DNA of 9,154 nucleotides, taken from contig NZ_JOEV01000091.1 of assembly GCF_000721105.1 (NCBI RefSeq), positions 1 through 9,154 on the forward strand, read 5' to 3'. Shown here piece after piece: positions 1-5,887 of this stretch. This DNA is from Streptomyces cellulosae (lineage in GTDB: Bacteria; Actinomycetota; Actinomycetes; Streptomycetales; Streptomycetaceae). Every line of letters starts with the position of its first letter. Positions within the stretch are counted from its first letter, which is position 1. Position numbers and translations under genes: made by a program. The notes beneath the pieces are model-generated. The model was not told where the DNA came from, did not search any database, and was given only the letters and a program-made list of their open reading frames with translations.

Positions 1-23
1 CCTCTCGGCCTTCCGGCGGTGTT

Positions 24-62
24 GACTTTATCAGAACCTCTCGGTGTCCGACTCCCAGTCAA
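24..62 (-). promoter_or_regulatory. rrn-type promoter remnant TTGACT ... TGATAAAGT
   Basis: On the minus strand a TTGACT hexamer (57-62) is followed by TGATAAAGT (25-33). The pair resembles the most gene-proximal promoter of Streptomyces rRNA operons, in which, as I remember it, TTGACA and TGATAA lie about 17 bp apart. Here the gap from TTGACT to TGATAA is 23 bp, too long for a normal promoter. Either the true -35 is a different hexamer, or this copy is inactive, or the string serves RNA processing. Confidence 0.35.
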
Positions 63-105
63 CCGGGTTTGTCCTCGCGGCCGTTTGGCCGTTCCGACGT
101 CTCAA

Positions 106-135
106 ACCCTAGCTGATTCTCCCGGCGAGCCCCAA
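106..135 (-). promoter_or_regulatory. Candidate promoter TTGGGG-18-TAGGGT
   Basis: On the minus strand TTGGGG (130-135) lies 18 bp before TAGGGT (106-111). TAGGGT fits the Streptomyces -10 form TAGRRT exactly, while the -35 matches only its first three bases. It lies between the stronger promoter at 290-318 and the TTGACT element, as expected for one of several tandem rRNA promoters. Confidence 0.4.
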
Positions 136-172
136 ATCGAGGTTCGGGGCCCGAGCCGGACCCAAAGGGAAT

Positions 173-197
173 TCGAATTCGGGCATGCCGAATTCGA
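173..197. repeat. 25-bp perfect inverted repeat built on GAATTC
   Basis: Arms TCGAATTCGG (173-182) and CCGAATTCGA (188-197) are perfectly complementary over 10 bp around a GCATG centre. A further GAATTC abuts on the left (169-174), giving three copies of the hexamer within 27 bp. The stem lies in the part that would be transcribed from the promoter at 290-318, so it could form a hairpin in the rRNA leader or serve as a protein-binding dyad. It has no T tract in either direction, which argues against an intrinsic terminator. Confidence 0.6.
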
Positions 198-289
198 CCC
201 CGTTGGGAGATCGTGCTGGTGGTTTGTGTGCCGCTCGTGCGGCGGAGGCGCTGTCGAAGAACCGTTACGGCTCCGCGGCAACCCGAAGA

Positions 290-318
290 ACTATACGGAT
301 CCGGCAGGGGGCCGTCAA
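290..318 (-). promoter_or_regulatory. Strong vegetative promoter TTGACG-17-TATAGT
   Basis: On the minus strand TTGACG (313-318) is separated by exactly 17 bp from TATAGT (290-295). Each hexamer differs from the primary sigma consensus at one position, making this the best promoter in the window. A second TTGACA (327-332) sits 8 bp further upstream within an A-rich stretch and could act as an alternative -35 or upstream element. Transcription would start near 283 and run left out of the window. It lies just after the end of the marR gene, so it cannot serve that gene. Confidence 0.72.
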
Positions 319-367
319 GTGGACCCTGTCAAGATCTTTTCGTGCGACCGGCCGTGTCGGCATGAGT

Positions 368-397
368 CCAGGTCAGTAGAGGTCAGTCCAGGTCTGT
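368..397. repeat. Three tandem 10-bp repeats across the marR stop codon
   Basis: The units CCAGGTCAGT, AGAGGTCAGT and CCAGGTCTGT follow each other without gaps. The core AGGTCAGT is exact in two copies and differs by one base in the third. The marR stop codon (383-385) lies inside the second unit, so the repeats encode the last residues of MarR and continue into the rrn promoter region. A 10-bp period puts all copies on the same face of the helix, about 85 to 115 bp upstream of the predicted start of the promoter at 290-318. Confidence 0.7.
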
Positions 398-934
398 CAG
401 TCGGCCGCCGGCGTCCGGCTGGGCGTGCTCGACCCTGCGGAGGAGGCGGGTGAGGACCTCACCTAGGGCCGTGCGCTCGTCCTGGGTGACGTCCTGGAGC
501 AGGTCCTCCTCGAAGACCGTGGCGAGGCGCATCGCCTCCAGCCACTTCTCGCGGCCCTCCACGGTCAGCTCGACGATCACGCGGACGCGGTTGGACTCGT
601 CCCGCTCTCTGGTGACCAGACCTTCGGTGACCATGCGGTCGATCCGGTGGGTCATCGCGGCCGGCGTCAGGCCGAGCCGCTTCGCGAGGTCGCTGGGGCC
701 CAGGCGATAGGGAGCGCCGGAGAGGACGAGGGCCTTGAGGACCTCCCACTCCGCGTTGCTGATGCCGAGGGCGGAGGTCTGGCGGCCGTAGGCGACGTTC
801 ATCCGGCGGTTCAGCCGGGAGATCGCCGAGACGATCTTCTCGACCTGGGGGTCGAGGTCCTGGAACTCGCGCTGATAGGCCTCGATCTGCTCTTCGAGAG
901 TCGGTTCGCCGAGCGTGCCGGGGGTGTCACCCAT
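383..934 (-). CDS. MarR-family transcriptional regulator, likely regulator of the adjacent exporter
   Basis: The 183-residue protein is a winged helix-turn-helix dimer of the MarR family, which usually senses small phenolic or antibiotic-like ligands. An N-terminal helical segment (10-50) precedes the DNA-binding core at about 60-127. The recognition helix is near TPAAMTHRIDRM (90-101), and the wing carries the family pattern RDESNRVRVIVELT (111-124). A C-terminal helix (130-170) would complete the dimer interface. It is slightly longer than the usual 140-160 residues because of the N-terminus. The ATG at 934 has no ribosome-binding site, and a promoter -10 lies so close that the mRNA may be leaderless. 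The gene is divergent from an MFS exporter. In S. coelicolor the pair SCO4122/SCO4121 has, as I recall, been studied as a MarR-controlled multidrug pump, and this gene looks like the SCO4122 ortholog. Confidence 0.92.
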   Translation of the reverse strand: MGDTPGTLGEPTLEEQIEAYQREFQDLDPQVEKIVSAISRLNRRMNVAYGRQTSALGISNAEWEVLKALVLSGAPYRLGPSDLAKRLGLTPAAMTHRIDRMVTEGLVTRERDESNRVRVIVELTVEGREKWLEAMRLATVFEEDLLQDVTQDERTALGEVLTRLLRRVEHAQPDAGGRLTDLD

Positions 935-941
935 GGGCGCA

Positions 942-970
942 AGTATCGCATGGGCTTGCTTGGCGTTGAA
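942..970 (-). promoter_or_regulatory. Candidate promoter of marR giving a leaderless transcript
   Basis: On the minus strand a GATACT -10 hexamer (942-947), preceded by an extended TGC, sits 17 bp from a weak -35 TTCAAC (965-970). The expected start is 6-8 bp downstream, at or next to the ATG at 934. No Shine-Dalgarno sequence is visible between the -10 and the ATG, which fits a leaderless mRNA, a common arrangement in Streptomyces. Confidence 0.5.
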
Positions 971-1014
971 GTTCTTCGAGATGTACTGTTTAGCTTCTAA
1001 CTTTAGGTTCGAAG
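966..1014 (+). promoter_or_regulatory. Exporter promoter with overlapping MarR operator candidates
   Basis: The 131-bp gap between the divergent genes is locally AT-rich. A possible exporter promoter is TTGAAG (966-971) with TAGCTT (991-996), at a long 19-bp spacing. Over it lie two kinds of dyad. One is TTAG-CTT-CTAA (990-1000). The other has the arms CTTCTAAC (994-1001) and GTTCGAAG (1007-1014), which match at 7 of 8 positions around a 5-bp centre. The same DNA also reads as a direct repeat, TTTAGCTTC (989-997) and TTTAGGTTC (1002-1010). MarR proteins bind imperfect palindromes of about 16-20 bp at such divergent promoters, so this is the natural operator for both genes. Confidence 0.55.
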
Positions 1015-1065
1015 TCTTCAGGGCTAAGAGCGCGAGGACTCACCTACTACCTGAGAGAGGTGAAC

Positions 1066-2355
1066 GTGACCAGGGCGATGGGCGCAGCGATGCGCCGGAT
1101 CCACGTGGGCAACGCACTCAGCGCGTTCGGGCTCGGCTTCACCGTCCCGTACCTGTACGTCTACGTGGCGCGGGTGCGGGAGCTGGGAGCCGTGACGGCG
1201 GGGCTCGTCCTCGCCGTCTTCGCTGTGGCAGCGCTGATCGTGCTGCCGTTCGCCGGCCGCGCGATCGTGCGGCGCGGCCCGTTGCCGGTGTTGCTCGCCG
1301 CCCTGGTCACCGCCGCACTGGGGGCGCTGGGTCTGGGGCTGGCGGGCAGCGCGACGACGGTGTTGCTGTCGGCGGCGGCGCTCGGGGCGGGACAGGCCGT
1401 GATGCAGCCGGCGCTGGCGACGATGATCGTGGACTGCTCCACCGCCGACATGCGCTCGCGTGCGTTTGCCCTGCAGTTCTTCCTGCAGAACCTCGGGCTC
1501 GGGGTGGGCGGGCTCATCGGCGGTCGGCTCGTCGACACGACCCGCGTCTCCTCGTTCACCTTGCTGTTCGCCATCGAGGCGGCCGTGTTCCTGCTGCTGG
1601 CCGTGGTGATGGCGACGGTGCGGATGCCGCACTCGCCGCGTGTCGCGGACGCTCCCCGACCGTCCGCCCGGGGTAGCTGGAAGCAGCTGCTCGGGAATCG
1701 GGCCATGGTGCAGCTGTGCGTGCTGGGGTTTGTGCTGTTCTTCGCCTGCTACGGACAGTTCGAGTCCGGGCTGAGTGCGTACGGCGTCGAGGCCGCGGGA
1801 ATCTCGACGTCCGCGCTGGGGACGGCGCTGGCCGCCAACACCGCGATGATCGTGGTCGCGCAGTTCGCCGTGCTGCGGTTCGTCGAGCGGCGCCGGCGGT
1901 CGCGGGTGATCGCCGCCGTGGGTCTGATCTGGGCCGTGGCCTGGGTCGCGGCCGGGTACGCCGGGCTCGGGCACGGCAGCCGGGAGATGGCGACGGCCGC
2001 GTTCGTGTCGACGTACGCGCTGTTCGGGCTGGGTGAGGCGATGCTGTCGCCGACGGTCGCTCCGCTGGTCGCCGATCTGGCGCCGGAGGGGATGGCCGGG
2101 CAGTACAACTCGGCCTTTGCCCTGGTGAAGCAGCTCGCGCTGGCCGTCGGCCCGGCGGTGGGCGGGCCCATGGCGGCCTCGCTGCATGCGGCGTACGTCG
2201 TGACGTTCCTGCTGTTCTCGCTGGCGATCACGTATCTGGCGGTGCGGTTGGGGCGGCAGCTGACGGCCGTGCAGGATCAGCCGTGGCGGGCGAAGAGCCG
2301 GGTGGTGGCGCGGGGCGGGCCGGCCACGGCCGGGCAGACCCAGGCGCACGCCTGA
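1066..2355 (+). CDS. Major facilitator superfamily drug exporter, 12 membrane helices
   Basis: The 429-residue protein is a 12-helix MFS transporter, expected to expel toxic compounds or antibiotics in exchange for protons. Hydrophobic segments fall at about 15-36, 43-63, 73-93, 97-118, 134-153, 164-184, 216-232, 247-271, 280-300, 308-328, 350-370 and 374-394. The loop between helices 2 and 3 (GRAIVRRGP, about 64-72) corresponds to MFS motif A, and a charged linker at about 185-212 separates the two six-helix halves. I chose the GTG at 1066 because GAGGTGA (1057-1063) is placed correctly for it; GTG 1060 and ATG 1078 are alternatives. The tail after 395 is polar and Ala/Gly-rich. It is divergent from a MarR gene whose operator overlaps its promoter. 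In S. coelicolor the likely ortholog SCO4121 is reported, from memory, as a multidrug efflux pump. The substrate here cannot be read from sequence. Confidence 0.92.
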   Translation: MTRAMGAAMRRIHVGNALSAFGLGFTVPYLYVYVARVRELGAVTAGLVLAVFAVAALIVLPFAGRAIVRRGPLPVLLAALVTAALGALGLGLAGSATTVLLSAAALGAGQAVMQPALATMIVDCSTADMRSRAFALQFFLQNLGLGVGGLIGGRLVDTTRVSSFTLLFAIEAAVFLLLAVVMATVRMPHSPRVADAPRPSARGSWKQLLGNRAMVQLCVLGFVLFFACYGQFESGLSAYGVEAAGISTSALGTALAANTAMIVVAQFAVLRFVERRRRSRVIAAVGLIWAVAWVAAGYAGLGHGSREMATAAFVSTYALFGLGEAMLSPTVAPLVADLAPEGMAGQYNSAFALVKQLALAVGPAVGGPMAASLHAAYVVTFLLFSLAITYLAVRLGRQLTAVQDQPWRAKSRVVARGGPATAGQTQAHA

Positions 2356-2365
2356 GGTACCTGGG

Positions 2366-2385
2366 GGCCCGGCGTTCGCTGGGCC
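2366..2385. terminator. Bidirectional hairpin between convergent genes
   Basis: Arms GGCCCGGC (2366-2373) and GCTGGGCC (2378-2385) form an 8-bp stem with one G-U pair and a GTTC loop. The hairpin lies in the 34-bp gap between the stop of the exporter (2355) and the stop of the phosphatase gene (2390-2392), where a shared terminator is needed. The exporter side continues with a short pyrimidine tract, TTCCTCATTTC. No real U run is present, which is usual in high-GC actinobacteria. Confidence 0.75.
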
Positions 2386-2389
2386 TTCC

Positions 2390-4078
2390 TCATTTCGTAC
2401 CGGTCGGCAGCGCGAACTCGCACCACACCGCCTTGCCGCCGCCCGGTGTTCTCCGGGAGCCCCAGTGGGAGGCGATCGTCGCGACGATGGCGATGCCACG
2501 GCCGGACTCGTCACCGGCTTCGGCCCGGCGGCGGCGGGGGAGGTGGTCGTCGCCGTCCGTGACCTCGACGATGAGGCGGCGGTCGGTGCGGCGCAGGCGC
2601 AGGCGCATCGGTGGGGTGCCGTGTTGCAGGGAGTTGGCGACCAGTTCGCTGACCGCCAGGACACCCAGGTCGTGCAGTTCCACCGGGAAGCGCCAACTGG
2701 TCAGGACGCCGGAGGCGAAGGCACGCGCGCGTGGCGCCGCTTCCACCCCGCCGAGGAGTTCGAGCGCCGCGTTGCGGAAGAGTTCGCTGTCGGGTCCGGT
2801 GCGGGCGGGGTGCTGGAGGACCAGGACCGCCACGTCGTCGTCGTGCTCGGCGGTCACACCGGAGGCGCGGACCAGGCGGTCGCAGACGACCTGGGGGGTG
2901 CCGGTCGCGCCGGACAGGGCTCGCTCCAGTGAGGCGATGCCCTCGTCCAGGTCCTCGTTGCGGCGCTCCACCAGGCCGTCCGTGTACAGCACCGCCGTGG
3001 AGCCGGGGCTGAGCGGGATGGAGCCGGAGGAGTGCATCCAGCCGCCGGTTCCCAGGGGCGGGCCGGTCGGTTCGTCGGCGCGCTGCACCACCCCGCTCTC
3101 GTCGCGGACCAGGATGGGCAGGTGGCCGGCCGAGGCGTAGACCAGGCTGCCCTCGTTCGGGTCGTGGATGGCGTACACGCAGGTGGCGATCTGGTTGGCG
3201 TCGATCTCCGTGGCGAGGCCGTCCAGGAGCTGGAGGACTTCGTGCGGGGGGAGGTCGAGGCGGGCGTAGGCCCTGACCGCCGTACGGAGTTGGCCCATGA
3301 CGGCGGCGGCACGGACGCCTCGGCCCATCACGTCGCCGATGACCAGGGCGGTGCGGCCGCCGCCGAGGGTGATCACGTCGTACCAGTCGCCGCCGACGGC
3401 GGCCTCCGTGCCGCCGGGCTGGTAGGTGGCGGCGATGCGGAGGTCGTCCGGTTGTTCGAGTTCCTGGGGGAGCAGGGAGCGCTGCAGGGTGACGGCGGTT
3501 TCGCGCTGGCTGCGTTCGCTGGCTCTGAGGCGTTCGGCGGCCTCGGCGTGGTCGGTGACGTCGGTGGCGAAGACGAGGATGGCACCGCCCGCGTCCGCGG
3601 CACCCATGGCACCGACTCCACTGTCGCCCTTGGTCACCGGCGTGCAGGTGAAGGTGTACGAGCGGCCGTCGGGGGCCTTGCGGGACTTGACCGTGCGGGG
3701 CTTGCCACTGCGCAGGACCTGGTCGAGGAGCGGGAGCAGACCGATCTCGTCGAGTTCCGGGAGTGCCTCGCGGGCGGGGGCGCCGGTCGGGCGGGGTCCG
3801 AAGGCCGTCACGTAGGCGTCGTTGACGTAGGCGAGGCGGTGGTCGGGGCCGTGGACGTGGGCGACGAGGGCGGGGACGCGGTCGAGGACCTCACGCACCG
3901 GCAGTTCGTCGACGCCGGGGACGGGCGGTGCGACGTCGGTGAGTTGTTCGATGCGGGCCGCGGGTACGGAGGAGGCCGCGGTGTCCTCCCGCCGGTCCGG
4001 GGTGAGCTGGTGGTCGGTCCGCGCTGCGGCGCGGCGCTGCGTTCCGGGGAGCCGGGCGTTCCAGCGCGTGAAGTTCAC
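2390..4078 (-). CDS. PAS / SpoIIE-type PP2C phosphatase / HATPase anti-sigma-kinase-like protein
   Basis: The 562-residue cytosolic signalling protein has three parts. A PAS-like sensor covers about 55-175 (LDRVPALVAHVHGPDHRLAYVN near its start). A SpoIIE/RsbU-type serine phosphatase covers about 190-425 with its metal-binding signatures: GGDWYDV (229-235), GDVMGRG (248-254), SAGHLP (316-321), YTDGLVE (365-371) and DDDVAVL (413-419). A C-terminal GHKL ATPase (about 430-560) resembles anti-sigma kinases and has the N box ELVANSLQHG (478-487), a G1-like DGDD (508-511) and the G2 box ESGRGIAIV (524-532). Such proteins act on anti-sigma antagonists in partner-switching pathways; the partner is not in this window. 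The frame stays open to an ATG at 4372 inside ndh, but residues before the GTG at 4078 are low-complexity Pro/Arg. The GTG has GAGG 9 nt upstream and begins VNFTRWNARLPGTQRR, the beginning I expect in orthologs. The start is the main uncertainty. Confidence 0.9.
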   Translation of the reverse strand: MNFTRWNARLPGTQRRAAARTDHQLTPDRREDTAASSVPAARIEQLTDVAPPVPGVDELPVREVLDRVPALVAHVHGPDHRLAYVNDAYVTAFGPRPTGAPAREALPELDEIGLLPLLDQVLRSGKPRTVKSRKAPDGRSYTFTCTPVTKGDSGVGAMGAADAGGAILVFATDVTDHAEAAERLRASERSQRETAVTLQRSLLPQELEQPDDLRIAATYQPGGTEAAVGGDWYDVITLGGGRTALVIGDVMGRGVRAAAVMGQLRTAVRAYARLDLPPHEVLQLLDGLATEIDANQIATCVYAIHDPNEGSLVYASAGHLPILVRDESGVVQRADEPTGPPLGTGGWMHSSGSIPLSPGSTAVLYTDGLVERRNEDLDEGIASLERALSGATGTPQVVCDRLVRASGVTAEHDDDVAVLVLQHPARTGPDSELFRNAALELLGGVEAAPRARAFASGVLTSWRFPVELHDLGVLAVSELVANSLQHGTPPMRLRLRRTDRRLIVEVTDGDDHLPRRRRAEAGDESGRGIAIVATIASHWGSRRTPGGGKAVWCEFALPTGTK

Positions 4079-4143
4079 GAATCCTTGCCTCGTGTCGTCG
4101 TCTGCGGCGTCTTCGGCCGGCTCCGGACCCGGTCGGGGGCCAG

Positions 4144-4170
4144 GGGGTGCCACCCCGGGAGTGCAGCACT
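4144..4170. repeat. Two adjacent perfect palindromes upstream of the phosphatase gene
   Basis: GGGGTG-C-CACCCC (4144-4156, 13 bp) and AGTGC-A-GCACT (4160-4170, 11 bp) are each perfect dyads with a single central base, only 3 bp apart. They lie in the 220-bp gap between ndh (stop 4299) and the chosen phosphatase start (4078), 66 bp upstream of that GTG. I see no convincing -10/-35 pair in the gap. The dyads may be operators of the phosphatase promoter or hairpins in its leader mRNA. Confidence 0.5.
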
Positions 4171-4298
4171 GGGAGGAAGCCTGGGGGGTTCGAAGGGCGG
4201 GGTCGGTCCGTCCAAGGTCGGGGACCAGTCTGGCAGGGCGGCCGACCGGGTCGGCATCGGTCAGACGCCTACCCGGTGGCCGGAGTTCCTCGGTCCGG

Positions 4299-5708
4299 TC
4301 AGGACGACCCCTTCGGGTTGTTCGAAGGGTCATGAGGAGGCTTTCCACCGGCCGCGAGTTCGAACTCCGCACGGGGGTGTTCGAGCGACCCGAGGGAGAC
4401 GATCTCCCTCTTGAAGAGCCCCGCGAGCGTCCATTCGGCCAGGACGCGGGCCTTGCGGTTGAAGGTGGGGACTCTGCTGAGGTGGTAGACGCGATGCATG
4501 AACCAGGCGGGGTAGCCCTTCAGCCTGCGTCCGTAGACGTACGCGACTCCTTTGTGCAGTCCCAGGGAGGCCACCGAGCCGGCGTACTTGTGGGCGTACG
4601 TCTCCAGGGGCTCGCCGCGCAGGGAGTGCGCGATGTTGTCGCCGAGGACCCTGGCCTGGCGGACGGCGTGCTGGGCGTTGGGGGCGCACTCCCTGCCGGG
4701 TTCTCCCCCAGTGCCTTCGGCCCGGGAGGTGCCCCCAGCGGTGACGTCGGGGACGGCGGCGGCGTCTCCGGCGGCCCACGCGTGCGTGGTGCCCTCGATG
4801 GTCAGCTCGGGGGTGCAGATCAGCCGTCCGCGTTCGTTGAGCGGCAGGTCGACGGCGGCGAGGACCGGGTGCGGTTTCACCCCGGCCGTCCACACGACCG
4901 TACGGGTGGGGAAGCGGGCGCCGTCGCTGAGGACGGCGACCCGGTCCGCGCAGGACTCCAGGCGGGTGCCCAGGCGTACGTCGATGTTGCGGCGGCGCAG
5001 TTCGGTGACCGTGTAGCGGCCCATCTCCTCGCCGACCTCGGGCAGGATGCGGTCCGAGGCCTCGACGAGGATCCACTTCATGTCCGCGGGCCGGATGTTG
5101 TGGTAGTACCGCGCGGTGTAGCGGGCCATGTCCTCCAGCTCGGCGAGCGCCTCGACGCCGGCGTAGCCGCCGCCCACGAAGACGAAGGTGAGGGCGGCGT
5201 CGCGGACGGCGGGGTCGCGGGTGGAGGAGGCGATGTCCATCTGTTCGATGACGTGGTTGCGCAGGCCGATGGCTTCCTCGACGGTCTTGAAGCCGATGCC
5301 GTGCTCGGCGAGACCGGGGACGGGCAGGGTGCGCGAGATCGAGCCCGGCGCGAGGACGAGATGGTCGTACGAGAGCTGTTGTGCGCCCGTGCCCTCCTCC
5401 TCGGTGGCGAGGGTGGTGAGGGCGGCGGTGCGTTTGCCGTGGTCGATGGAGGTGACCTCGCCGATGACGATTCGGCAGCGGTCGAGAACGCGGCGCAGCG
5501 GTACGACGACGTGGCGTGGGGAGATGGAGCCGGCGGCGGCTTCCGGAAGGAATGGCTGATAAGTCATGTACGGGTCGGGCGTGACGACCGTGATCTCGAC
5601 CTCGCCCCGCTGGAGTTCCCGTTTCAGGTTCCGTTGGAGGCGCAGGGCCGTGTACATCCCGACGTAACCGCCGCCGACAACGAGAATGCGCGCACGTTCC
5701 TTCACCAT
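4299..5708 (-). CDS. ndh: Type II NADH dehydrogenase (NDH-2), FAD-dependent
   Basis: The 469-residue flavoprotein passes electrons from NADH to the quinone pool without pumping protons, at the inner face of the cell membrane. The FAD-binding fold starts with ILVVGGGYVGMYTA (8-21), the NADH-binding fold with FVFVGGGYAGVE (177-188), and the second FAD signature is AWAAGDAAAVPD (310-321). APNAQHAVRQA (342-352) matches the quinone-site AQxAxxQ motif of the family. The C-terminus (about 398-445) has the aromatic, basic amphipathic helices that bind the membrane. An 11-residue insert, GGTSRAEGTGG (325-335), sits between the second FAD motif and the quinone motif and coincides with a repeat-like DNA element. 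I prefer the ATG at 5708 because the conserved fold begins right after it. A GTG at 5765 would add 19 mostly basic residues, and neither start has a clear ribosome-binding site. Likely SCO4119 ortholog. Confidence 0.9.
   Translation of the reverse strand: MVKERARILVVGGGYVGMYTALRLQRNLKRELQRGEVEITVVTPDPYMTYQPFLPEAAAGSISPRHVVVPLRRVLDRCRIVIGEVTSIDHGKRTAALTTLATEEEGTGAQQLSYDHLVLAPGSISRTLPVPGLAEHGIGFKTVEEAIGLRNHVIEQMDIASSTRDPAVRDAALTFVFVGGGYAGVEALAELEDMARYTARYYHNIRPADMKWILVEASDRILPEVGEEMGRYTVTELRRRNIDVRLGTRLESCADRVAVLSDGARFPTRTVVWTAGVKPHPVLAAVDLPLNERGRLICTPELTIEGTTHAWAAGDAAAVPDVTAGGTSRAEGTGGEPGRECAPNAQHAVRQARVLGDNIAHSLRGEPLETYAHKYAGSVASLGLHKGVAYVYGRRLKGYPAWFMHRVYHLSRVPTFNRKARVLAEWTLAGLFKREIVSLGSLEHPRAEFELAAGGKPPHDPSNNPKGSS
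4309..4329 (-). terminator. Hairpin within the last codons of ndh
   Basis: CCCTTCG (4309-4315) and CGAAGGG (4323-4329) form a perfect 7-bp stem around a 7-nt loop, inside the last ten codons of ndh. One C insertion separates this core from a further GA/TC pairing. No U run follows on the ndh strand. It could weaken read-through into the phosphatase gene 220 bp downstream or protect the 3' end of the mRNA. Its position inside coding sequence makes a terminator role uncertain. Confidence 0.35.
4701..4738 (-). repeat. Streptomyces intergenic-repeat-like element inside ndh
   Basis: On the minus strand this reads CTGGGGGCACCTCCCGG, then GCCGAAGGC, then ACTGGGGGAGAA. From memory, near-identical strings (TGGGGGCACCTCCC, a short hairpin, then TGGGGGAGAA) recur between genes in many Streptomyces genomes. 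The centre GCC-TTC-GGC forms a small hairpin. The element encodes exactly the 11 residues absent from my recollection of NDH-2 orthologs, where VPDVTA is followed directly by EPG(R/K)ECAPN. The net gain of 33 bp (4704-4736) keeps the frame. Confidence 0.6.
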
Positions 5709-5887
5709 CCCATGACGCACCCGGCGCTTGCGTTTGTCCACAGCCCCGACAATTTGTGTGACCACGCGTCGTCGGCGCGCCGGGTTGGCCGAATCACCGA
5801 CGTGCGCGGAATATTCGCAGGTCAGCGGGTGTGGGCCGGGCGGTCACCAGGGGCGTAATCGGGACGTATCCCACCCGTACTCTGATC

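Larger units (their letters stand above)
1..382 (-). promoter_or_regulatory. Probable rRNA operon promoter and leader region, leftward
   Basis: No believable protein is encoded here. Read on the minus strand, the stretch contains a near-consensus promoter (290-318), a TAGGGT-type promoter (106-135), and a TTGACT element followed by the string TCTGATAAAGTC (24-35) and a CGCCGGAAGG tract. The TCTGATAAAGTC and CGCCGGAAGG strings are, from memory, typical of Streptomyces rRNA operon leaders upstream of 16S rRNA, and several tandem promoters are the known arrangement there. I infer that a 16S gene lies beyond the left edge. Inverted repeats occur at 78-91 (CGGCC, GTTT loop, GGCCG) and 173-197. No rRNA sequence itself is inside the window, so the identity rests on promoter-region resemblance. 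It could instead serve another strongly expressed stable RNA. Confidence 0.62.

Noticed and set aside
19..453. 144-codon plus-strand frame at the left end
   Set aside because: It crosses the strong leftward promoter and the end of marR, has many codons atypical of this genome, and resembles no known protein.
1024..2664. 546-codon open frame on the minus strand
   Set aside because: It is antisense to the MFS exporter and the end of the phosphatase gene. It consists of His/Arg/Gln-rich composition-driven sequence with no recognisable domain.
3032..4414. 460-codon open frame on the plus strand
   Set aside because: It is the reverse shadow of the SpoIIE-type gene, whose conserved motifs fix the minus strand as coding.
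5734..5752. Rex (NADH-sensing) operator upstream of ndh
   Set aside because: TTGTC-N9-GACAA lacks the TTGTGAA/TTCACAA arms known for Rex and has the wrong inner bases.
3939..5858. 639-codon open frame on the plus strand
   Set aside because: It is antisense to ndh, which has clear nucleotide-binding motifs on the other strand. It is long only because stops are rare.
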